The notes below the pieces were generated by a model, which worked only from the letters and a program-made list of their open reading frames with translations, ran no database searches and had not been told where the DNA came from. Positions 17,531-26,679 of a DNA stretch of 64,000 nt are shown here, one piece after another (positions within the stretch are counted from its first letter, which is position 1; each line of letters begins with the position of its first letter). A program made the translations under genes and the position numbers. Source of the DNA: Pseudactinotalea sp. HY158 (GTDB taxonomy: Bacteria > Actinomycetota > Actinomycetes > Actinomycetales > Beutenbergiaceae); the NCBI RefSeq assembly GCF_009660225.1, contig NZ_CP045920.1, positions 1,240,001-1,304,000 of the forward strand, in the 5' to 3' direction.

Positions 17531-18970
17531 GGCTCTACGCGGTTCGTGGTGAAAGGCCTGCTGTGATTGGTGTTCGCGCTGCTGCTCGAGCGGCGCTGGC
17601 CAGGAGTATACGGGCCTTGTAGTTGGCGGAGTTCCTGAATCCGCGGCCGGTGCGTTTGATGTTCTTGATCGTGGTGTTCGCGGCTTCGACCTTCGCGGTC
17701 GTGGCGCCGGTGACGATGAGGACTTCGATGGCCTCCCACCAGGTCACGATGGTCTCGTAGAGGCGGTCGGTCTCGGCCATGTTCGCGGTCTGGACGTAGT
17801 GACCCAGTCTCATCCGCTCTTGCCACGCCTGGGCGAGGGTATCAGCGCCGAGGAGGCGGCGGAGCTGCTCCTTGACGCCCCACGCGGCGGAGAGCTCATC
17901 CGTGGGGTCATCGTCGGTGAAGACCTTCTCCAGCCTGGCCCAGCCACGCGGGGACAGCGTATCGGCGCCCCGCAGCAGCATCCGGTGTGCCCAGGACGCG
18001 TCGCTCTTGCGCCCGCGGCGGCCGTGCTGGTCTCGGGCGAGGCGCTGGCGGACCTTGGTGAGCATGTCGCCTGCGAGTTTGACGAGGTGGAACTTGTCGA
18101 CCGAGACCGCGGCGTGGGGCAGGTGCTCGCGCAGGGCCTTACGGAACGCGGCCGAGGGGTCGATCGCGACGACCTCGATACGGTCCCGCCATGACTGTGG
18201 GCGGGCGCTGAGCCACGCGCCCACGCCCGTGCTGTCGCGGCCATCGACGATGCCCAGGACCTGTCCTGTGGCCAGGTCGACCAGGGTCGTCATCCACGGC
18301 TCGAACCGGCGCCAGGCCCCGTGCTCATCACGGAAGAACCGCACGGACCGGTACCGGTGCTCATCGATGCCCAAGCGCGTCACGACCCAGTCGTCGGCGG
18401 CGGGTAGGACGAGCGCCGCGGCAGCCAGCGCCGATTGGACCAGCCACCATGAGACCCCGTGAGCGCGGGCAACCTCGCTGGCGGCTCGACCGGAGTCGAC
18501 CACCGCGGCCACGACCTGATTCTTCAGCCGCGTAGTGGACCGGGCGAACCTGGGGACCTGGATGGTGGACTCGGCGAACGTGCCACGCCCGCACAGCTCT
18601 TCCCGGCAGAACCAGCGCCGCTTGGCCCACCACACCTCGACCGCACCCGCGATCGGCAGATCACGCAGACGCTGCCGGCGCCGGGAATGGATCTTCACCG
18701 CGATCACACCACACGCCGGGCAGCCAGGCGGGGCGAGTGACTCGATCACGACCCGACGGCCTCCGCCGGGAAGATCGATCGCGTCGATGACACGGTAGTC
18801 AGACAGATTGAAGATCGTGCTCGCAGCATCACGCTGCGAGCCAGTAAACTCGTCCATAGCTCGTGGTCCTCTGCTCTTGTGGATGTCTCGCAACACCCAT
18901 CACAGCAGGACCACGAGCCCTCACACGCCTACGACGCGCGGGCCACTTTCACCACGAACCACGAAGAGCC
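17531..18970. mobile_element. Intact ISL3-family insertion sequence, 1440 bp
   Basis: The ends are imperfect inverted repeats: the left end starts GGCTCTACGCGGTTCGTGG, and the right end read inward starts GGCTCTTCGTGGTTCGTGG. They match at 22 of the first 24 bases. The element carries one transposase gene on the minus strand filling nearly its whole length, and it is bounded by perfect 8-bp direct repeats. Everything needed for transposition seems present. Confidence 0.92.
17535..18857 (-). CDS. ISL3 family transposase
   Basis: A 440-aa transposase. The N-terminal zinc-finger-like part has CPACG and a C-x(n)-C pair (WFCREELCGRGTF). The DDE domain shows GIDEHRYRS (first D), VVAIDPSAAFRKAL with VDKFHLVKLA (second D region and the typical D-x-F-H), and TTAKVEAANTTIKNIKRTGR (the last E with the ISL3 ending GFRNSANYKARILL). 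Start chosen at 18857 (MDEFTGSQ); an in-frame ATG at 18896 is possible. The stop TAG lies inside the terminal inverted repeat. Confidence 0.93.
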   Translation of the reverse strand: MDEFTGSQRDAASTIFNLSDYRVIDAIDLPGGGRRVVIESLAPPGCPACGVIAVKIHSRRRQRLRDLPIAGAVEVWWAKRRWFCREELCGRGTFAESTIQVPRFARSTTRLKNQVVAAVVDSGRAASEVARAHGVSWWLVQSALAAAALVLPAADDWVVTRLGIDEHRYRSVRFFRDEHGAWRRFEPWMTTLVDLATGQVLGIVDGRDSTGVGAWLSARPQSWRDRIEVVAIDPSAAFRKALREHLPHAAVSVDKFHLVKLAGDMLTKVRQRLARDQHGRRGRKSDASWAHRMLLRGADTLSPRGWARLEKVFTDDDPTDELSAAWGVKEQLRRLLGADTLAQAWQERMRLGHYVQTANMAETDRLYETIVTWWEAIEVLIVTGATTAKVEAANTTIKNIKRTGRGFRNSANYKARILLASAARAAARTPITAGLSPRTA

Positions 18971-18978
18971 TGGTTGGC
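18971..18978. repeat. Target site duplication, right copy
   Basis: TGGTTGGC directly follows the right end of the ISL3-family element and matches 17523-17530. Confidence 0.9.
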
Positions 18979-20291
18979 GGGGAAGATGCGTTTCTCGCGG
19001 CCGACGTCCAGGATCGTGGAGTCGGGTCCGAAGACGACGCGGGAGAGTTGGGAGCCGCATGCCAGGCGGGCCAGGAGCCCGGGCGCCAGTGGGGTGCCGT
19101 CGGGGAACGTCGCCGGTTCCAGGCCGCGGAGGGCCTCGTAGTCGAGACCGGTGGCCAGGGAATACTCGCCGTGGTCGCCGTCGTCAGCGGGGTCAGCGGC
19201 GTCGCCGTGGGGTTCGGCGGGGTCGGCGTGGTGTTCGGCGGGTTGGTCGGGGTGGTGTGTCGTGGTGAGGGCGCGGAGGGTGTTCCAGGGGACGGTGACG
19301 GTCAGGTGGGGGCGGATGCGGGCGGAGGTGCCGTGGGTGCCGGTGTCGAGGGATTCGCGGGCGAGGCCGGTCAGGGCGGCGGCGCGGCGTTGGTTCGGGG
19401 TGCGTTGGTCGTCTTGGCTCTTGCGGCCCATGTGGGCGGTCAGGGCTGTGTCCAGGGCCTGTCCGGAGGTGGTGGTGAGCCAGCCGGTGAGGTGGTAGCC
19501 GCCGGTGGTGGGGGCCAGGGAGAGTTCTTCCTTGCCGGTGTCCTCGCGCCAGGCGCGGTCGGCGGCCTCGGGGTCGGTGCGGATGGCCCAGGCGGCGACG
19601 AGTTTGGCGAATCGGTCGGCGTCGAGGGTCTGGGCGTGGGTGAGGAGGAAGGTCTCGCCGAGGTCGGGGTCGGTGAGTTGGTCTCGTAGTCGCTGGGTGC
19701 GGGTCGCGTCGCGGGCGAGGATGCGCAGGTGGTCGGTGCCGATCCGGCCGTGGGCCAGGGCGGTGGCGGGGCGGGCAGGTGGTCGCGCAGGGCGCGTGAT
19801 TCACGTACGCGGCGGGAGGTGGCCCCGGCGGCGGCGCCGGAGTGGTTCCGGAGCCAGGAGGTGAAGGTCCGGGCTCCCTGCAGTGCCCAGGATCCGTCGG
19901 CCTCGACCGCGGACAGGGCCCCGGCCCGGGCGCCCTCGAGTCGTCGTTGGGCCTGTTCGAGCTGGTCGACCAGCTCGATCACCATCGGTGCGGGAAGGTC
20001 CGCCCAGGACGTCTGGGCCAGCACCTCCAGGCCCTTGAGCACCACCCCGGCCGCCGCCACCGTCGTGCCTGCTGCACCGGCCGCATCCGCCGTCGTGCCC
20101 GCTGCGCCGGCCGCTGTCACCGCTGCGCCGGCCGTGCTGCCGGCCGCATCCGCGCGGGCGGTATTGCCTGGCCCGGCCACGCGGGCCGCGCCGATCTCGC
20201 CGGCGGCGTCGTCGGCACCGGCCCCGATGCCCTCGCCGGGCGTGCTGCCGCCTCGAGCGGGCTGGGTGGGCTGTGGCTCCGACATCCTCAT

Positions 20292-20941
20292 TCACCTCCG
20301 ATGGTGGCTGATGACCCCATCATACTAGAACGTATGTTCGATAACAAGGGTCGAGAACAGATTCATCGCCCGGAGCTGACAGTGGGGTCGACGGCGGGTC
20401 GACGGCAGGGCCGACGGCGTCGACTCCGCCTGCTCCCGGCAGTCCCGAGCGTTCACGACCCTTGCCGCACGGACTGAACTCGACATGCCGACGCGGTCTG
20501 CACCATCACGGTGGCCACGTCGTGCCGACCGTGCTGCCCGTGCCGACTGTGATGCCCGCGCCGACTGTGCTGCCGTGCGGCCCGCGCCGGCCGTGCGGCC
20601 CGCGCCGGCCGTGCTGCCTGTGCTACCCGTGCTGCCCGCGCCAACCGCGCCAACCGCACCCGAGGCCTGTGGTGGGTGGTGGGACCTTCGATTGTCGTGC
20701 TCTGTATGGATCGTGCCGAGTCGTCAGATGTGAATTATCGAGGCTCGAATAGGTGAATTGGAGATTGCGTCTCCCACAATATTGGTATGAGTGCGGGGTG
20801 AGGTGAGGGTGAGATATGAAGTCGTCGAAATAATTGGTGGGTGAGGCCCCAGGACTGCGGCCTGATCGGCGTAGACTCCCATTCGCATCTTGCTCTGGCC
20901 CGTGGGTCGCGAGACCCGCCCAATGAATGGAGTGGATCGCG
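20292..20941. other. 650-bp intergenic region with GC-rich short repeats
   Basis: No convincing gene. Short open frames on the + strand at 20462-20752 have Cys/Pro/Arg-rich translations without a ribosome site and look spurious. About 20515-20660 is built from repeated GCCGTGCTGCC / CGCGCCGGCCGTG-like 12-15-bp units. The part from 20700 to 20935 is AT-richer and probably holds the promoter of the following secreted protein; the first ~50 bases hold that of the broken DUF222 gene, which reads away. Confidence 0.6.
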
Positions 20942-23900
20942 ATGTCGCGTGACCTGGCTCGGCCCGTACGTCGGATTGTGGGATTGCGCGCTGTTGTGCT
21001 CGCGGTCCTGGCCTCGATGCTGGCGGCAATGCTGCTCGTGATCACCCCGCAGGTGAGCGAGGCCGCCACCCCGCACACGATCGTCGCCTGGGGGCGCGAC
21101 ACGTGGGGTGAGTCCGACGTTCCGAGCGGCATGTCCGACATCAAGCAGATCTCCGGGGCCGCGCACAGCCTCGCCCTCCGAGAGAACGGCACCGTGGTCG
21201 CCTGGGGCGACGACGAGGCCGGTGAGGCCGACGTACCCGCCGGGCTCTCCGATGTGTCCGCCGTGGCGGCCGGGGGGTTCCACAGCCTCGCCCTCCTCGG
21301 CGATGGCACCGTCGTGGCCTGGGGCGACGACGACCACGGCCAGGCAACGGTGCCCGCGGGCCTCGGCGGCGTCACGGCGATCTCGGGCGGCCGCTATCAC
21401 AGCCTCGCCCTCGAGGGCGACGGGAGCGTCGTCGCCTGGGGTGACGACGACGACGGCCAGGCGAGCGTTCCGGCAGGGCTGCACGACGTCGTGGCCATCG
21501 ACGGGGGCGGATTCCACAGCCTCGCGCTCGAGAGCGACGGAACGGTCGTCGCCTGGGGGAACAACGACTACGGCCAGGCGACCGTGCCCGCCGGCCTCAC
21601 CGGAGTCGTGGCCATCGCGGCCGGCTGGTATCACAGCATGGCGCTGCTCGGCGACGGGAGCGTGGTCGCGTGGGGCAGGAACGACGATGGGCAGGCGAGC
21701 GTACCGGCCGATCTCCCGCCCGTTGCGGCGATCTCGGCCGGGGCGACCCACAGCACGGTCGCGCTCCGGGACGGCACGGTGCGGACATGGGGAGACAACT
21801 CCTTCAATCAGCAGGACATCCCGCCGGGAATCACCGGCGTCACCCAGGTCACCGGTAAGGCGATGAACAGTATGGTTCTCGCAGACGATCCTCCGCCGAC
21901 CCCGGTGGTCGATCTGAGCGCGCCGATCGTGAGCTCCACGAAGGTCTCCCTGAGTTGGGGGTATCCGACGCAGCCGACCGATTTGGATATCGCCCGGATC
22001 ATCGTGCGGGGCGCGGCCGGGCAGGTGGCGCCGGCGACGGCGACCGATGGGGTCGAGGTTCCGACCGGCCACCCCTTGCAGACCTATGCCTCGGATCCGG
22101 GGGGACTGCAGCCCGGCCAGCGATACTCCTATTCCGTGTTCGTCCAGGACAAGGCGGGGAATATCGGGCAGCCGGCCTCGATTACGGTGCCGGTGGTGTT
22201 TCCGGGTGCGGTGACAGATGTGACGGCGTCGGTCGATGGTTCCAGTCGGGTGGTGTTGGCTTGGCAGAATCCGGTCGATGCGCAGTTGAAGCGGATCACG
22301 GTGCGGCGGGTGGATGGGGCGGTGGCTCCGGCGACGATCGATGCGGGTCGTAAGGTCCCGTTGGTGCAGGCTCAGGACGAGTCGGTGACCGATACCGGGC
22401 TTGCGGCGGGTATGCAGTATTCGTATGCGGTTTTCGCCACCGACCGGGTGGGGAATGTGAGTCCGCTCGGGGCGGGCAGTACCGTCACCGTGACCATGCC
22501 GCCGTTGACCGTGCCGCCCGGCGGCGGCGGTGACAGCGGCGGCGGCGGCGCGGGTGATGGTGGTGGGACGGGTACGGCGCCGCCGGCGGTGACGGGTCTG
22601 GTTGCTCCGATCGTGACGTCGGCCAAGACGGTGCTCAATTGGGAGTATTCGCCCGATGCCGGGATCGCTCGGATCATCGTGCGGGGCGCGGCCGGGCAGG
22701 TGGCGCCGGCGACGGTGACCGATGGGGTCGAGATCGTGACGGGTCGGGCGTTGACGACTCATGCCACCGATGATTCGGGTTTGGCGCCGGGGCAGCGGTA
22801 TTCGTATTCGGTGTTCACGCAGGCGAACTCGGGCGCGGTGAGTGAGGCGGCCTCGATTACGGTGCCGGTGGTGTTTCCGGGTGCGGTGACGGGGGTGACG
22901 GCGTCGGTCGATGGTGGCAGTCGGGTGGTGTTGGCTTGGCAGAATCCGGTCGATGCGCAGTTGAAGCGGATCACGGTGCGGCGGGTGGATGGGGCGGTGG
23001 CTCCGGCGACGATCGATGCGGGTCGTAAGGTCCCGTTGGTGCAGGCTCAGGATGAGTCGGTGACTGATACCGGGCTTGCGGCGGGTATGCAGTATTCGTA
23101 TGCGGTTTTCGCCACCGACCGGGTGGGGAATGTGAGTCCGCTCGGGGCGGGCAGTACCGTCACCGTGACCATGCCGCCGTTGACCGTGCCGCCCGGCGGC
23201 GGCGGTGACAGCGGCGGCGGCGCGGGTGATGGTGGTGGGACGGGTACGGCGCCGCCGGCGGTGACGGGTCTGGTTGCTCCGATCGTGACGTCGGCCAAGA
23301 CGGTGCTCAATTGGGAGTATTCGCCCGATGCCGGGATCGCTCGGATCATCGTGCGGGGCGCGGCCGGGCAGGTGGCGCCGGCGACGGTGACCGATGGGGT
23401 CGAGATCGTGACGGGTCGGGCGTTGACGACTCATGCCACCGATGATTCGGGTTTGGCGCCGGGGCAGCGGTATTCGTATTCGGTGTTCACGCAGGCGAAC
23501 TCGGGCGCGGTGAGTGAGGCGGCCTCGATTACGGTGCCGGTGGTGTTTCCGGGTGCGGTGACGGGGGTGACGGCGTCGGTCGATGGTGGCAGTCGGGTGG
23601 TGTTGGCCTGGGAGAATCCGGTCGATTCGCAGTTGAAGCGGATCACGGTGCGGCGGGTGGATGGGGCGGTGGCTCCGGCGACGATCGATGAGGGTCGCAA
23701 GATCCCGTTGGTGCAGGCTCAGGACGAGTCGGTGACCGATACCGGGCTTGCGGCCGGTAGGCAGTATTCGTATGCGGTCTTCGCCACCGACCGGGTGGGG
23801 AATGTGAGTCCGCTCGGGGCGGGCAGCACCGTCACCGTGACCACGCCGCCGTTGACCGTGCCGCCCGGCGGCGGCGGTGACAGCGGCGGCGGTGACAGCG

Positions 23901-24565
23901 GCGGCGGTGACGGCGGCGGTGATGGTGATGGTGGGACGGGTACGGCGCCGCCGGCGGTGACGGGTCTGGTTGCTCCGATCGTGACGTCGGCCAAGACGGT
24001 GCTCAATTGGGAGTATTCGCCCGATGCCGGGATCGCTCGGATCATCGTGCGGGGCGCGGCCGGGCAGGTGGCGCCGGCGACGGTGACTGATGGGGTCGAG
24101 ATCGTGACGGGTCGGGCGTTGACGACTCATGCCACCGATGATTCGGGTTTGGCGCCGGGGCAGCGGTATTCGTATTCGGTGTTCACGCAGGCGAACTCGG
24201 GCGCGGTGAGTGAGGCGGCCTCGATTACGGTGCCGGTGGTGTTTCCGGGTGCGGTGACGGGGGTGACGGCGTCGGTCGATGGTGGCAGTCGGGTGGTGTT
24301 GGCCTGGGAGAATCCGGTCGATTCGCAGTTGAAGCGGATCACGGTGCGGCGGGTGGATGGGGCGGTGGCTCCGGCGACGATCGATGCGGGTCGCAAGATC
24401 CCGTTGGTGCAGGCTCAGGACGAGTCGGTGACCGATACCGGGCTTGCGGCCGGTAGGCAGTATTCGTATGCGGTCTTCGCCACCGACCGGGTGGGGAATG
24501 TGAGTCCGCTCGGGGCGGGCAGCACCGTCACCGTGACCACGCCGCCCGCAGCCCCGTCCCCGTGA
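20942..24565 (+). CDS. Secreted RCC1-repeat / fibronectin type III-like repeat protein
   Basis: A 1207-aa exported protein. Residues ~15-42 form the signal peptide (AVVLAVLASMLAAMLLVITP, then VSEAATP). Residues ~45-300 are about seven RCC1-like blades of ~39 residues with the pattern GTVVAWGDDxxGQAxVPAGL and FHSLAL; these should form a beta-propeller. From residue ~320 on come paired FN3-like domains joined by Gly/Ser/Asp linkers (PPGGGGDSGGG). There is no LPXTG motif or membrane anchor at the end (TVTTPPAAPSP). A role in adhesion or surface binding is likely but not demonstrated. ATG 20942 (MSRDLARP) is preferred over 20927. Confidence 0.85.
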   Translation: MSRDLARPVRRIVGLRAVVLAVLASMLAAMLLVITPQVSEAATPHTIVAWGRDTWGESDVPSGMSDIKQISGAAHSLALRENGTVVAWGDDEAGEADVPAGLSDVSAVAAGGFHSLALLGDGTVVAWGDDDHGQATVPAGLGGVTAISGGRYHSLALEGDGSVVAWGDDDDGQASVPAGLHDVVAIDGGGFHSLALESDGTVVAWGNNDYGQATVPAGLTGVVAIAAGWYHSMALLGDGSVVAWGRNDDGQASVPADLPPVAAISAGATHSTVALRDGTVRTWGDNSFNQQDIPPGITGVTQVTGKAMNSMVLADDPPPTPVVDLSAPIVSSTKVSLSWGYPTQPTDLDIARIIVRGAAGQVAPATATDGVEVPTGHPLQTYASDPGGLQPGQRYSYSVFVQDKAGNIGQPASITVPVVFPGAVTDVTASVDGSSRVVLAWQNPVDAQLKRITVRRVDGAVAPATIDAGRKVPLVQAQDESVTDTGLAAGMQYSYAVFATDRVGNVSPLGAGSTVTVTMPPLTVPPGGGGDSGGGGAGDGGGTGTAPPAVTGLVAPIVTSAKTVLNWEYSPDAGIARIIVRGAAGQVAPATVTDGVEIVTGRALTTHATDDSGLAPGQRYSYSVFTQANSGAVSEAASITVPVVFPGAVTGVTASVDGGSRVVLAWQNPVDAQLKRITVRRVDGAVAPATIDAGRKVPLVQAQDESVTDTGLAAGMQYSYAVFATDRVGNVSPLGAGSTVTVTMPPLTVPPGGGGDSGGGAGDGGGTGTAPPAVTGLVAPIVTSAKTVLNWEYSPDAGIARIIVRGAAGQVAPATVTDGVEIVTGRALTTHATDDSGLAPGQRYSYSVFTQANSGAVSEAASITVPVVFPGAVTGVTASVDGGSRVVLAWENPVDSQLKRITVRRVDGAVAPATIDEGRKIPLVQAQDESVTDTGLAAGRQYSYAVFATDRVGNVSPLGAGSTVTVTTPPLTVPPGGGGDSGGGDSGGGDGGGDGDGGTGTAPPAVTGLVAPIVTSAKTVLNWEYSPDAGIARIIVRGAAGQVAPATVTDGVEIVTGRALTTHATDDSGLAPGQRYSYSVFTQANSGAVSEAASITVPVVFPGAVTGVTASVDGGSRVVLAWENPVDSQLKRITVRRVDGAVAPATIDAGRKIPLVQAQDESVTDTGLAAGRQYSYAVFATDRVGNVSPLGAGSTVTVTTPPAAPSP
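22565..24565. repeat. Three near-identical ~0.67-kb tandem coding repeats
   Basis: The copies begin at about 22565, 23237 and 23933. The first two are offset by exactly 672 bp (224 codons); the third by 696 bp, because of a 24-bp longer Gly/Ser/Asp linker. The third copy stops at the gene end, before its linker. Differences are a handful of substitutions (for example AGAATCCGGTCGATGCG versus AGAATCCGGTCGATTCG). A diverged fourth unit precedes them (21900-22560). Such homology permits copy-number change by recombination. Confidence 0.92.
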
Positions 24566-24671
24566 GGCTCAGCCCCGTCCCCGTGAACCCCGTCACCGTG
24601 AATGGCGGCGTCGGCGAACCCGCCCGTGCACCGGACGATTGGAGGCCTACCGGTTTCGTTGACAGTCTTAA

Positions 24672-25616
24672 TTATGCCGCATGTAATGCGTGAGTGTCAA
24701 GTTGGGGTCGTGTTTGCTCGCCCTTTTCGTGGGGTGTGAGTCCGCCGAGAGCGGAATGTGGGCGCCTGCGATTGTAGTAGGTTTCGATGTAGTCGAACAC
24801 TGCTGTTCGTAGCTTCGTGATCGATGGCCATGTGTGCAGGTGTATGAGTTCCTTCTTGAAGGTCGCGTTGAATGATTCTGCCATGGCGTTGTCGTAGCAT
24901 ATTCCGGTATGGCCCACGGAGGGGATGATGCCGTTGGCGAAGGCGAGGTTACGGAATTCGCTGGAGGTGTACTGGCTGCCGCGGTCGCTGTGTATCACGC
25001 ATTGTCCAATGGGTGGTCTGCGCCTGGTGATCGCATCCTTCAGCGCATCGGTGACCAGGCTGGTGCGCATGTGGCCGGCCAGGGCCTGCCCGACGACCTC
25101 GCGGGTGTGTCCGTCCAGGATCACGGCCAGGTAGGCCCACCCTGCCCAGGTGCGGATGTAGGTGATGTCGGTGTACCAGATCTCATCGGGCCCGTCCGGG
25201 ACGAAGTCGCGTTCGACGAGGTCGATCAGCCCGCCCTGGCGGCTCTTGTCGCGGATCGTGGTGGTCTTGTAGGGCCGTGGATGCACCGATTCCAGGCCGG
25301 CTGCCCGGGCCAGGCGTCGTACTCGCTTGGGTGAGTGGTGGTCCCCGGCCTTGGCGAGTTCGACGACCATGCGCTCGATCCCAAGGCGGCCCTCGTGGGC
25401 GCGGTGGAGGGCGACGATGTGCTGGCTGAGTTCTTCATCGGCCAGCTGGTGGGCCGAGGGTGTCCGCTTCTCCCACGCGTAGTAGCCGCCCCGGGAGACC
25501 TCCAACACCTCACACATCAGCGCAAGGGGGATCCGTTCATTGCGTGGTTTGCCAGACTGCTCGGCTGCGAGATCGCGAATGAACGCGAACCTCACATGCT
25601 CTCCTTCGCAAACCAC
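24672..25616 (-). CDS. IS3 family transposase OrfB (DDE integrase domain)
   Basis: 314 aa if read alone from GTG 25616; probably made as an OrfAB fusion. An HTH_21-like region (LALMCEVLEVSRGGYYAWEK) is followed by the rve catalytic core: IWYTDITYIRTWAGWAYLAV (first D), VIHSDRGSQYTS (second D) and AMAESFNATFKKELIH (E), ending with TYYNRRRPHSALGGLTPHE. All three catalytic residues are present, so the enzyme may be active. Confidence 0.93.
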   Translation of the reverse strand: MVCEGEHVRFAFIRDLAAEQSGKPRNERIPLALMCEVLEVSRGGYYAWEKRTPSAHQLADEELSQHIVALHRAHEGRLGIERMVVELAKAGDHHSPKRVRRLARAAGLESVHPRPYKTTTIRDKSRQGGLIDLVERDFVPDGPDEIWYTDITYIRTWAGWAYLAVILDGHTREVVGQALAGHMRTSLVTDALKDAITRRRPPIGQCVIHSDRGSQYTSSEFRNLAFANGIIPSVGHTGICYDNAMAESFNATFKKELIHLHTWPSITKLRTAVFDYIETYYNRRRPHSALGGLTPHEKGEQTRPQLDTHALHAA

Positions 25617-25888
25617 GCCGCGGCTTTTTTTAGTATCTCCCGTTCCATCTTCAGCCGGCGGTTCTCACCCCGCAGCTCCGTGAGCTCGGAACGCTCATCG
25701 ATCGTCAACGGCTTCTCGGTCAACTCGCCTCGCTTCTTCGCCAGATTCACCCAATTTCCTAACGTTCCCTCGTTGACTCCCAGGTCGCGAGCGATCTCGG
25801 CGATCGGGCGACCCGAGGTCACCACTAGCTCGACCGCCTCGGACTTAAACGAGTCCGTGTACTTCTTACGTGCTTCACCCATGATCAT
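25592..25888 (-). CDS. IS3 family transposase OrfA (helix-turn-helix)
   Basis: 98 aa. RKKYTDSFKSEAVELVVTSG, then IAEIARDLGVNEGTLGNWV, is the standard HTH_Tnp_1 domain; the leucine-rich tail ELTELRGENRRLKMEREILK is the OrfA zipper. The frame passes through an A7 run (CTAAAAAAAGCC, around 25623-25633). A -1 slip there enters the OrfB frame, as usual for programmed frameshifting in this family. Start at 25888 with a GAGGAGAAC ribosome site. Confidence 0.9.
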   Translation of the reverse strand: MIMGEARKKYTDSFKSEAVELVVTSGRPIAEIARDLGVNEGTLGNWVNLAKKRGELTEKPLTIDERSELTELRGENRRLKMEREILKKAAAWFAKESM

Positions 25889-25991
25889 GTTCTCCTCGTA
25901 AACCAGTATCCCAGCCGGGCGACTGTCTACCAAAGCGGGAGGGCTCCAGATCGCCACCTCGCCCCACTCCGGGGCCTGCTGGGGCATCCGG

Positions 25992-26669
25992 TTACTGTCG
26001 GGCCATTCTGATCACCAGGTTGAGACCGTTGTCCGGGTGATAGCTCCACTCGGCCCGAAAGTGCTCCCATTCGCCCTGCCGGCGCCCGTCGAGCGCTCGA
26101 GTCTGGCCGATATTGGTCTGCAGCCATGCGGGCGTGTCGAGGCTGACGTAGAGACATTCGAGCACGAACGTGCTCAGGCCGAGGGGGTCGTCGTCCTGAG
26201 GCAGTGTGTCGAGCACGAGGGTCGTGGCGTCGTCGTCGAGGGAGAGACGGCCGGCGAGGTACTCCTCCAGCGCATCCGGCCGGCGTGTGTGCGGGGAGTC
26301 CGTCTCGGTCGGCGTGGGCTCGTCGGCCCAGGCGGCCGAGACGACCGTGAGCGCGTTCGTGCCGTCGCATGTCTCGAAGGCCTCGGCCAGCGGATCGGGG
26401 GTGAGCATCGTCAGGCCCACGACGACGGTGCCGACGAGCACGGCCACAGCCCCGCCCGCGATGAGCGCGGTGCGTAGACCGCGGCGCGGCTTCGAGCCGG
26501 CGGGTATGGACGGAGGGTGGCCGGGTTCTCCGGGGAGGTCCGGCTCGTTCGAGCCGAAGCGTGTGGACGGCGGGTGGCCGGGTTCTCCGGGGTGGTCCGG
26601 CTCGTGCGGGTGGTCGTCCCGGGCGGCCGCCTCCGGACTGAAGGGCGCCGGCTCGTTCGGATTCGTCAT
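25992..26669 (-). CDS. Single-span membrane protein, unknown
   Basis: A 225-aa protein with a Pro/His/Glu-rich cytoplasmic head containing two copies of an EPDLPGEPGHPPS-like repeat, one membrane helix at about residues 62-83 (ALIAGGAVAVLVGTVVVGLT) and an extracellular acidic domain of ~140 residues (FETCDGTNALTVVSAAW, STFVLECLYVSL). The domain has two cysteines that may pair. No family is recognised. Start ATG 26669 (MTNPNEPAPF). The 3' end is 63 bp from the IS3 element. It probably forms a unit with the lipoprotein gene 10 bp upstream. Confidence 0.7.
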   Translation of the reverse strand: MTNPNEPAPFSPEAAARDDHPHEPDHPGEPGHPPSTRFGSNEPDLPGEPGHPPSIPAGSKPRRGLRTALIAGGAVAVLVGTVVVGLTMLTPDPLAEAFETCDGTNALTVVSAAWADEPTPTETDSPHTRRPDALEEYLAGRLSLDDDATTLVLDTLPQDDDPLGLSTFVLECLYVSLDTPAWLQTNIGQTRALDGRRQGEWEHFRAEWSYHPDNGLNLVIRMARQ

Positions 26670-26679
26670 CTGCCTCGCC

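Larger units (their letters stand above)
17222..20285 (-). pseudogene. DUF222-HNH gene broken by an ISL3 element and a frameshift
   Basis: The N-terminal part runs from 20285 (MSEPQPTQPARGG) to the element; the C-terminal part continues from 17530 to the stop at 17222. Joining the flanks at one copy of the 8-bp duplication restores ...EKRIFPANQVRGIIARD, followed by the zinc/HNH part (HCQYPAC, GYGEIHHSRWWW, LLCWHHHDLVHQ). The N-terminal part is also out of frame near 19770-19785: RALRDHLPA ends one frame, and TALAHGRIGTDHLRILARD, the expected continuation, is in another, consistent with loss of one base (or gain of two) in a C-rich stretch. DUF222 helices (WADLPAPMVIELVDQLEQAQ) are clear. The gene therefore has two independent lesions. 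Confidence 0.88.
24659..25929. mobile_element. IS3-family insertion sequence, ~1.27 kb
   Basis: Two overlapping minus-strand frames, OrfA and OrfB, with an A7 slippery run between them. The terminal sequences share GACAGTC (24661-24667 on the + strand; 25921-25927 as its reverse complement GACTGTC), which fits short IS3-type ends. Exact ends and a target duplication could not be fixed by eye. Confidence 0.8.

Noticed and set aside
20462-20752. Small Cys/Pro-rich open frames in the intergenic repeat region
   Set aside because: They arise from GC-rich short repeats, lack a ribosome site and resemble no family.
20735-24130. Long minus-strand open frame of about 1130 codons opposite the RCC1/FN3 gene
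   Set aside because: Its sequence is Arg/His-rich and repeats with the same period as the + strand FN3 units, which carry clear domains, so it is a mirror of repetitive GC-rich coding DNA.
24560-25990. Target site duplication of the IS3 element
   Set aside because: Three- to four-base duplications could not be established next to the GACAGTC ends, so only approximate borders are given.
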